NCBI GenBank assembly: GCA_934667465.1
Contig: CAKUMG010000013.1
Location: 1-21,022, forward strand
DNA from: an uncultured Actinoplanes sp.
GTDB lineage: Bacteria; Actinomycetota; Actinomycetes; Mycobacteriales; Micromonosporaceae
Direction of reading: 5' to 3'
DNA length: 21,022 bases
Under the pieces are notes generated by a model. The model was not told where the DNA came from and ran no database searches. It worked only from the letters and a program-made list of their open reading frames with translations. A program made the translations under genes and the position numbers. Of the stretch, positions 1 to 8,100 are shown piece by piece. Each line of letters opens with the position of its first letter. Positions within the stretch are counted from its first letter, which is position 1.

Positions 1-2
1 GC

Positions 3-299
3 AGGGGTCTGGCGCATCGACCTGCCGCTCGTGCGGGAGGATCGCGTGCACGTAACGGTCTCGACCGGATCGGCCGTCCGGGGCCGCGCCGACCGTGTGG
101 TCCACCGGCGCCCGCTCCGGCCGGGGCCGCGCGGGCCGCGCAGCTACGCGGCGAGGGCAACTCCCTGGCCGCGATCGCCGCGGCGCTCAACGCCGAGGCG
201 GTCCCCACGCCCTCGGGCAAGGGGACCTGGACGCGCAGCAGCGTGCAGTACACGCTCGCCCAGCTCGCCAAGCAACAGGACCAGGAAGCCGGCGGCTGA
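3..299 (+). CDS. C-terminal end of a recombinase-like protein (partial)
   Basis: The frame is open from the left edge and stops with TGA at 297-299. The last 50 or so residues contain a helix-turn-helix-like stretch (GNSLAAIAAALNAEAVPTPS) followed by a Lys/Gly/Trp turn and a second helix. This is the pattern at the C-terminus of large serine recombinases, where a small helical domain reads the site (a run such as 'AIAxxLNxxGVPTPxG...W'). The residues before about position 120 look poor in this frame: third positions are less G/C-biased than in frame 1, which reads sensibly from base 1 to about base 120. The gene may therefore be frameshifted, or two gene ends may have been joined. The catalytic N-terminal domain lies outside the window or is absent. 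The assignment rests only on the short helical motif. Confidence 0.4.
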   Translation, partial: RGLAHRPAARAGGSRARNGLDRIGRPGPRRPCGPPAPAPAGAARAAQLRGEGNSLAAIAAALNAEAVPTPSGKGTWTRSSVQYTLAQLAKQQDQEAGG

Positions 300-396
300 C
301 GAGCGGGGCCCGGGCGCTCGAGGTCGTGACGGTGACCCGCTACGGAGCCCCGCACGGTGGCTACGGATCGCGCCCAGTACGGACACCCCACAGTGC

Positions 397-563
397 CAGC
401 TCTTGACCTACAGCTCAGCCATTGCGGCGACCCGGCGCGGGAGTCCAGGACCCGCCCACGACGAGCGCCGCCCCCGCCGCCGGTGACAGCTTTTGACCTG
501 ACCGCGGGCACTTCTCGGCAGCGCCCGGGAGTCCTGCACCGACCACGACGGACACCGTCCCCA
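397..563. repeat. Two imperfect direct repeats, period about 88-90 bp, in a gene-free gap
   Basis: CAGCTCTTGACCT (397-409) recurs as CAGCTTTTGACCT (487-499). GAGTCC-ACC-CACGACG-like sequence from 441 recurs from 529. The spacing of 88-90 bp is consistent with a diverged tandem duplication. Each copy starts with a TTGACC that could act as a -35 element. The stretch 300-630 holds no gene that I can support. A third TTGACG at 567-572 has no convincing -10 partner. Confidence 0.35.
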
Positions 564-630
564 TGCTTGACGGTTGTGAAGTGGATCGATTTCTTTTAAG
601 CCGTTTGGTGGACGCTGGCAGCATTGCAGC

Positions 631-1761
631 ATGCCTGGCTTGCGAGACCTGCTGACGACGCTGCGCTCAGGACGAACTCGTGACCGGGTACCTCCGGTGA
701 CGGCGCCTCCGGCCCCCGCGAAGCATCCCCGTCGGTCGCGTCGCACGGCGGGGACGAGTGGCACGTCCGGCGCGAAGACGCGCAGGCTGTCCGCCGCACG
801 ACGGCTGCACGTCGGCGGCAGCGGCACGGAACCGATCGTGTTACAGGTCAAACCGGACTGGCGCACCAGCGCCACCGCGATCGGCAGCATCGTATCCGTG
901 CTCCTGGTAGCGGCCGGCCTGTTCTACACCAACCAGGCCAACCGCAAACAGCAGGACCTGGTCACCCAACAGCAGGTCGCCGACCGCTTCGGCGCCGCCA
1001 TCGACCAACTTGGTCAGGAAGACGAGAAAGGCAGCAGCAAGCTGTCGATCCGGCTCGGCGGGATCTACGGCCTGCAACGACTGATGATCGACTCCCCGCG
1101 TGACGAATCGGCCGTGGTCCAAGTGCTGTCCGCCTTCGTACGCACCCATGCCGAACGCCCAAAGAGCCTGCCAAAGACCGTTCCTGCATCCCCCGCCGAT
1201 GTGCGAGCCGCCATATCAGTCCTGGGTAAGCGGCCCCACCCCGACATCCGCCTCGACTTAACCGACACCCTGCTCGGCCTCGCCCGCTCCGACCTCGCCA
1301 ACTTGGACCTGAGCGACGCGGACCTGAACAGCGCGGACCTGGCATACGCGGACCTGCGCAACACGGACCTGAACGGCGCGGACCTGTACGGCGCGGACCT
1401 GAACGGCGCGGACCTGAACGGCGCGGAACTGAGGGGCGCGGACCTGAGCGACGCGGACCTGTACAGCGCGGACCTGAACGGCGCGGACCTGCTTATGGCG
1501 GACCTGGAGGAAGCGGACCTGAACTACGCGGACCTGAACAACGCGGACCTGAGGGGCGCGGACCTGCTCAAGGCGGACCTGAGCAGCGCGGACCTGAGGG
1601 GCGCGGACCTGCTTATGGCGGACCTGGAGGACGCGGACCTGAGAGGCGCGGACCTGAGCGGCGCCGTCCTGAAACAAAACCAGCTGAATGCGGCGATGGT
1701 CAACGAGTTCACAACCCTGCCCGATGGTCTCACCAGGCCAGCACCGTCACCCACGCTCTGA
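631..1761 (+). CDS. Membrane-anchored pentapeptide-repeat protein
   Basis: The 376-residue protein has four parts. Residues 1-80 are a basic, Pro/Ser-rich tail. Residues 82-99 form one hydrophobic segment (AIGSIVSVLLVAAGLFYT) that should cross the membrane. Residues 103-175 form a helical region (DRFGAAIDQLG ... LGGIYGLQRLM ... VVQVLSAFV) of a type commonly found before pentapeptide repeats in actinobacterial proteins. From about 207 to 345 there is a long run of A(D/N)LxX pentapeptides, which fold as a right-handed quadrilateral beta-helix. Functions in this broad family range from DNA mimicry that protects gyrase to structural scaffolds; none can be assigned here. No good Shine-Dalgarno precedes the ATG, and a GTG at 838, just before the membrane segment, is an alternative start. 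No operon partner is evident. Confidence 0.85.
   Translation: MPGLRDLLTTLRSGRTRDRVPPVTAPPAPAKHPRRSRRTAGTSGTSGAKTRRLSAARRLHVGGSGTEPIVLQVKPDWRTSATAIGSIVSVLLVAAGLFYTNQANRKQQDLVTQQQVADRFGAAIDQLGQEDEKGSSKLSIRLGGIYGLQRLMIDSPRDESAVVQVLSAFVRTHAERPKSLPKTVPASPADVRAAISVLGKRPHPDIRLDLTDTLLGLARSDLANLDLSDADLNSADLAYADLRNTDLNGADLYGADLNGADLNGAELRGADLSDADLYSADLNGADLLMADLEEADLNYADLNNADLRGADLLKADLSSADLRGADLLMADLEDADLRGADLSGAVLKQNQLNAAMVNEFTTLPDGLTRPAPSPTL
1285..1672 (+). repeat. 15-bp tandem coding repeats of the pentapeptide domain
   Basis: About 25 tandem 15-bp units of the form GCGGACCTGnnnnnc encode the A-D-L-x-x repeats. The DNA is more uniform than protein selection requires. A 32-base stretch at 1480-1511 recurs exactly at 1600-1631, an offset of 120 bp. 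That equals eight pentapeptides, or two coils of the predicted beta-helix, and points to recent expansion by slippage or unequal crossing-over. Confidence 0.9.
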
Positions 1762-1842
1762 CCTGGACAGAGACGCCTGCCCCGCACCTACGCCACATCA
1801 AGATCGTTCACACCTTCCCATAACGCCGCCCAGGAGAGATAG

Positions 1843-1893
1843 ATGATCTTCGGCAACGATGCGAAGTGGGTCGACTGCACGTGCGCAGCGTGA
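1843..1893 (+). CDS. Possible 16-residue leader peptide
   Basis: ATG at 1843 follows a good Shine-Dalgarno (AGGAGAG, 1832-1838) and reads MIFGNDAKWVDCTCAA before TGA at 1891-1893. It lies 41 bases before the start of the 1935 gene. It could be a translated leader of the long unit that follows, or a remnant of a lost gene. There is no terminator/antiterminator pair to suggest attenuation. Support is the ribosome site only. Confidence 0.25.
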   Translation: MIFGNDAKWVDCTCAA

Positions 1894-1900
1894 CTAGGTT
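1871..1900 (+). promoter_or_regulatory. Weak candidate promoter for the 1935-9748 unit
   Basis: TCGACT (1871-1876), an 18-base spacer and TAGGTT (1895-1900) fit the loose actinobacterial sigma-70 pattern (TTGACn / TAnnnT). Transcription would start near 1907, about 28 bases before the start codon at 1935. It overlaps the end of the 16-codon ORF, so the two interpretations compete. Confidence 0.25.
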
Positions 1901-1934
1901 GGTACCGATCGATGATCAACGGGGAGGAACATCG

Positions 1935-2108
1935 ATGACCGACACCGCCGAGTCGACGGGCACCACACCGGACACCGCTGCCGCGCTCGCCGCGTTGCAG
2001 GACCAGGTCGACGACCTGACCGCGGCGGTGGAGGCGCATCAGCGCGTGTTCGAGCAGCTGCGCGCCGCGGGCCTGCTGCCGCAGCACGACGACGGCCGCA
2101 GCCGGTGA
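1935..2108 (+). CDS. Small coiled-coil protein, first gene of the methyltransferase-helicase unit
   Basis: The 57-residue acidic protein has a heptad-like helix in its middle (AALAALQDQVDDLTAAVEAH, then QRVFEQLRAAG). This suggests a dimerising coiled coil. The start is ATG 1935, chosen because GGGGAGGA at 1921-1928 lies at the right distance; upstream in-frame codons lack a ribosome site. Its TGA overlaps the GTG start of the next gene (GTGA, 2105-2108), so the two are almost certainly translationally coupled. I do not recognise a family. A role as a partner or regulator of the large protein downstream is inferred from the coupling only. Confidence 0.7.
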   Translation: MTDTAESTGTTPDTAAALAALQDQVDDLTAAVEAHQRVFEQLRAAGLLPQHDDGRSR

Positions 2109-5100
2109 CCGGGCCTGTGCCTTCACCGGATCGGTCGTTGCCGGTCGCGGTCACCGAGCGGGTCACGGCGGCGGCCCAGCGCACCCGCCACCTGCGGGAG
2201 CGTGCGGCCTTTCTTGACGCCCAGCACGGCCCGGCCACCGCGGAGTCGGCCCCGGCCTCCCGTGCCGAGCGGGACCGGCTGCTGGCCGTCCACGAGGTCG
2301 CCGCCGCGTTCTACCGTGCCCAGCTCGACGGCCCGGACGGCGACGGCCCGACCCGCTACCTGGCCGCCCGTGGCGTGCCCGTCGACGGCAGGTGGGTGGT
2401 GGGCTACGCCCCCGACCGGCCGGCCTCGCTGGTCAACGAGCTGCGCCGGCGCGGCTTCACCGACACCGAGATCGTCGCGTCCGGGCTGAGCTCCACCAGC
2501 CGCTCCGGGCAGCTGGTCGACCGGTTTCGGAACCGGGTGATGGTCGGCGTGCGCGACCACCTCGACCCGCGGCACCCGGTCATCGCCTTCGTCGGTCAGG
2601 CCCCGCCCGGCGCCGCCGACGACGTGACGCCGGTGCTGCATTCCCCCGGCACCGCCCTGTTCCGCCCGGGCGTGGCCGTGTTCGGCCTGGCCGAGCAGGC
2701 CGAAGCCCATCCGTCGGCCGCTGCGCCGGTGGTGGCCACCGACGCCCTGGCTGCCATCGTGGCCGCGGAGAGCGACACCGTCACCGCGGTGGCACCGTGC
2801 ACGCCGGCGCTGACCGCCCGGCAGGCCGCCACGCTGGTCGGCGCGTTCGACACCGCCGCCGGGATCGTGGTCACCGTGCGCGGCGGTGACGACGGGCGCC
2901 GGGCCGCCGAGCGCGCGTACGCGGTCCTGGCCCCGGCCTACCGCCACCACCCGAGCAGGCCAGGGCCGCTGATGGCCGCCCGGCCCGACGACCTGGCCGA
3001 CACCCCGCCGCTGCTCGACGTCGTGGTCACCGGGCACGTCGCGTGGGCGTCGCGGTTCGTCAGCGACGCCGGCCGCCGAGGTGCTGCCCGCACCGTGCAG
3101 GCGATGCTGGCCGATGCCGACCCGGAGACCGCCGCCCGCCTCGGCGACTACACCGCCCGCCGCCTCGGTGTCCCCATGGCCACGCCCACCGCGGCGCCGG
3201 CCGCCACGCCCGCGGCCGTGCCCGAGAGTTCCCCGCCGGCGCCGCAGGTCCTTGCCGGTGCGGCCACCCCGACCGGCCCACCGGCCGGCCCTGACGTCGC
3301 TGCGCCCAGCGCGCCGGCGTCGCCGTCGACCGAGTCCGTCTCACCCGGCGCCGTCCAGGAGACCACTGATGAACCACTATGGGGCTCAGGCCCGCCAGCA
3401 CTGGCAGGAGTACCTGCCGCAGAGGTACGCGACGTTGAGCGACCCGAGCAGCTATTTCTCGACTTTGGGGGAGCAGGCAGCAGTCCAGATCGAGCAGCGC
3501 AGCCGGGAGCTGGCCGGAGCGGACCAGCCCGGGGAGGGCTACCTGGCCAAGCTCGGCCGGCTGAACAACGCGAAGATGCGCGCGGAGGAGGAGATTCTGC
3601 CGGAGCTGATCCTGATCGCTCCGGAGACCAGCGACACCCCGGACGGCGAACCGTCGAGCGCGACGGTGAGCGACGAGTGGGTGCCGAGGGTAGAGGATCC
3701 GACGCACCCGTACTGGCAGCAGGTGGCCGAGCAGGAGAACGACCTGATCGAGGACCCGCCGAGCCGGTAACCCCGAGCGCTGACCCGGCCCCCGCGCTCC
3801 CCCGTGCAGCAGGGGCCGGGTCAGCTCCACCCGAACAGCCCGAGCCCGAACAGCCCGAGCCGGGGCTGCTCGAGCCCGAGCAGCCCGCGGCCGCGCTCGA
3901 GCAGCCCGGCGGACAGGGCGCCGCACAGCCTGTCGACCCGGGTGTCGAGCGCGACGACGACCAGCCCGCCGCCGAGCAGGCCGCCGCCGCGGAGCAGCTG
4001 GCCGAGTCCGATACCCCGGTGGTCTACCGGCCGGCCGACGTGTGGGGCGCGGTGCCCGGGGTGGAGGCCGCGCGGCTGCCGCTGAACCTCGCCGCCCTGC
4101 GCACGCTGCGCACGGTGCAGGCCGAGGACCGGCCCGCCACCGCCGACGAGCAGGCCGTGATGGCCCGCTGGACGAGCTGGGGGGCGCTGCCGGGGATCTT
4201 CGAGTCGCGCACCAACCACCCGAACTACGCCAAGTACGCCACCGAACGCGCCGAGCTGCGCGAGTTGCTCAGCGATGCCGAGTACGCCGCGGCGGAACGC
4301 ACCACGATCAACGCGCACTACACCGACCTGACCTACGTCGAGGCCATCTGGCAAGCCGCCGCCGAGCTCGGTTTTGACGGCGGGACCGTGCTGGAGCCGG
4401 GCTGCGGCGCCGGGATCTTCATCGGCCTGGCCCCGCAGGGCGCCCGGGCGGTCGGCGTCGAGCTGGACCCGGTCACCGCCGGGATCGCGGCCGTGCTGTA
4501 TCCGAACGCCGAGATCCGCACCGAGAGCTTCGCCGACACCCGCGCCCCGGCCGGCGCTTTCGACCTGACCGTGGGCAACGTGCCGTTCGCCGACGTCAAG
4601 CTGCACGACCGCAAACACAACGCGGGTAAGCACGTCATGCACAACCACTTCCTGATCAAGAGCCTGCACCTGACCCGGCCCGGCGGTCTGGTCATGGCGC
4701 TGACCTCGCGCTACACGATGGACTCGGCGAACCCGGCCGCCCGGCGCGAGATGATGCAGCTCGCCGACCTGGTCGCCGCGATCCGGCTGCCGACCGGCGC
4801 GCACGAGCGCACCGCGGGCACCCAGGCCATCACCGACCTGCTGATCCTGCGCCGCCGCGAACCCGACCGGGAGCCCTCCGGCGCCTCCTGGGAGCAGATC
4901 CGGGCCTTGGACGTCGAGACCACCGCCGAGCAGGGCGACCAGGTCAACGAGTACTTCTTCCACCGCCCGCAGCACGTGCTCGGCGAGATGACCCTGGGCC
5001 GCGGCATGTACCGCGACGGCGAACTGATCGTCAAGCGCACCGGCTATGCGTCCGCGCAGCTGCACGAGGTGCTGCGCGACGTCGTCGAACGCGCCCGCGC

Positions 5101-8100
5101 GACCGGGCTGACCATGAGCCCCCGCGAGGCGGGTCTCGAGCGGGAGCCGGTGGCGGTGCTGGCCCCGGCCGACCGCGGGCCCGGGCACATCGAGCAGCTC
5201 GCCGACGGGTCGTTCACCACCGTGACCGAGGGCCAGGTCGTCGAGCACCCGTGCCCCGCGTCCCAGGCCGGCGAGCTGCGCGCGTTGCTCGGGCTGCGCG
5301 ACACCGTGACGGCGCTGCTGGCCGCCGAAGCCGCGAGCCTCGACGACGGGGACGAGTCCGGCGCCACCCCGGACCCCGCCTCCCCGGCGGGACTGCGCGC
5401 GCAGCTGGGCGTCCGCTACGACGCCTACATGGCCGCGTACGGGCCGCTCAACCGCTTCACCCTCAAGCGCACCGGCCGCTACGACCCGCAGACCGGCGAG
5501 CCCAAGACGGCCCGCCAATACCCGGCGATGGGCGGGTTCCGCCGGGTCGACCCGCACGCCGCCGCGGTGTTCGCGCTGGAGGACTTCGACGACGCCCACC
5601 AGCGCGCCACCAAGGCCGACATCTTCACCCAGCGGGTGATCCTGCCCCGCGCGGCAGCGTTGGGCGCCGACACCGCCGAGGACGCCCTGGCGATCTGCCT
5701 CGACGCGCACGGCGACGTGCGACTGGGCGAGGTCGCCCGGCTGCTCGGCGTCGACGAGAGCGAGGCCCGCGCGGCGCTCGGGGAGCTGGTCTACGACGAC
5801 CCGGGCACCGGCGACGTGGTCGAAGCCGCCGGCTACCTGTCGGGCAACGTGCGGACCAAGCTCGCCGCCGCCCGCGCCGCGGCCGAGACCGACGCCCGCT
5901 TCGAGCCCAACGTGCGCGCCCTGGCCCGGGTGATCCCCCGCGACCTGGGCCCCGGCGAGATCGACGCCGCGTTCGGCGCGCCGTTCATCGACGCCCAGGT
6001 CGTGCAGCAGTTCCTGCAGGAGGCGCTGCACGACCCCGGCCTGCGCGTGGAGCACACCGGCGGCTCCGACTGGCGGGTCCGCGGGCAACGCTACGGCGTG
6101 CAGGCCCGCTCCACCTGGGGCACCCCGGGCATGGCCGGTCCGGACCTGGCGCAACGGCTGCTGACCAAGACCCCGATCCGGGTGTTCGAGGAGGTCGAGG
6201 ACGGCAAGCGGGCCCTGGACGCCGAAGCCACCGCCGCCGCGCAGGCCAAGGCCGCCGAACTCGAGGAACGCTACGCGGCCTGGGTGTGGGAGGACCCGAA
6301 CCGCGCGGCCGCCATCGCCGGACGCTACAACGACATGTTCAACAACTCCGTGCCGCGCTCGTACGTCGGCGTCACCCGCACCCTGCCCGGCCTGGCCGCC
6401 ACGTTCACCCCGCGCCCGCACCAGGTCGAGGCGGTCACCCGGATCGTCAACGAGCCCGCCGTCGGGCTGTTCCACGCCGTCGGCGCCGGCAAGACCGCGG
6501 TCATGGCCATGAGCGCGATGGAGCAGCGCCGCCTCGCTCTGGTCACCAAACCCGCGATCGTCGTGCCGAACCACATGCTGGAGCAATTCTCGCGCGAGTT
6601 CCTGCAGATCTACCCGCAGGCCAAGCTCCTGGCCGCCGGGCGCGACGACACCAAGACCCCGGAACGCCGCAGGCAGTTCGTGGCCCGCTGCGCCACCGGC
6701 GACTGGGACGCGGTCATCATGGCCGCCAGCACGTTCGAGTCGCTGCCGCTGTCGAAGGAAGAGCAGCAGAAGGTCCAGGACGCCGAGCTGCAGGAGCTGC
6801 GCGACAAGATCGTCAGCGCCGGGCAGCAGGCCATCGCCAACGGCGAGAATCCGCACCGCTCCGCCGGCGTCAAACGGCTGCAGAAAGCGCTGCTCAAGAA
6901 GGAAGAACGGATCAAGGCCAAGCTCGACAAGGTCAAGGACACCGGGCTGGGCTTCGAGGCCACCGGCGTCGACTTCGTCTACCGCGACGAGCTGCACGAG
7001 CTGAAGAACGACACCATCACCAGCTCGATCAGCGACGCCCAGAACGACGGCTCCGACCGGGCCGTGGACTTCCGCATGAAGATCGACTACCTGCGCCGCG
7101 AGCGCGGCCTGCGGGTGGTGTGCGGGGCGACCGCCACACCGATCGCCAACAGCGTGCGCGAGCTGTACGTCGTCACCCGCCAGCTACGCCCCGACCTGCT
7201 GCAGGCCACCGGCACCACCGACTTCGACACCTGGGCGTCCACGTTCGCCAAGGTCGTCACCGCGATCGAGGTCTCCCCCACCGGGGCCGGCTTCCAGATG
7301 CGCTCCCGGCTGGCCAAGTACACCAACGTGCCCGAACTCAGCTTGATGATGCGCACCTTCGGCGACGTGCGCACCCCCGATGACCTGGCCCTGCCCACGC
7401 CGGCGCTGACCGTGCGCGAGGACGGCCAGCGCGCCCCGCACATCGTCACCATGGACGCCTCCGACGAGCTGGCCTGGTTCATCTCCACCCTCGACGAGCG
7501 CGTCGAGCGGGTCCGCACCCGCCAGGTCGAGCCCGAGGTCGACAACATGCTGAAAATCTCCGGCGAGGCCCGCTCGGCGTCGCTGGACATGCGCCTGATC
7601 GGCCAGCAGCAACTGACCCCCGGCAAGGTCGACGCCGCCGCCACCACGATCGCCGCGATCTGGGCCGACACCCGCGACACCCTCTACCCCGGCAGCGACT
7701 CCCCCGGCGCCCTGCAGATCGTGTTCTGCGACCAGAGCACCCCGGGCGGCAAGAACCCGTGGAACGTCTACGACGCCCTCGCCACGCAGCTCGTCGACGC
7801 CGGGATGCCCCGGGACAAGATCCGCTACATCCACGAAGCCGACACCGACGCCAAGAAGGCCAGCCTGTTCGCCGCGTGCCGCACCGGCGAGGTCGCCGTG
7901 CTCATCGGCTCCACCGCCAAGATGGGCGTCGGCACCAACGTGCAGCAGCGTGCGATCGCGCTGCACCACATGGACTGCCCGTGGCGCCCGGCCGACGTCA
8001 CTCAGCGCGAGGGCCGCATCCTGCGCCAGGGCAACCTCAACCCCGAGGTCAGCATCTACCGCTACGTCGTCGCCGGCTCCTTCGACGCCTTCTCCTGGCA

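Noticed and set aside
1285..1672. Regular repeats that could suggest a CRISPR array.
   Set aside because: The units are 15 bp, contiguous, in frame and encode A-D-L-x-x; there are no spacers.
1258..1677. An antisense repeat protein with QVRAVQVRA-type units.
   Set aside because: It is the complement of the 15-bp repeats of the pentapeptide gene, which has a clear fold and membrane anchor on the plus strand.
3821..6997. A very long open frame on the minus strand, opposite the methylase-helicase (another lies at 7184-9700).
   Set aside because: At this GC content antisense frames stay open by chance. The plus strand carries recognisable motifs throughout, and the antisense product is low-complexity Gly/Val/Arg/Leu-rich sequence.
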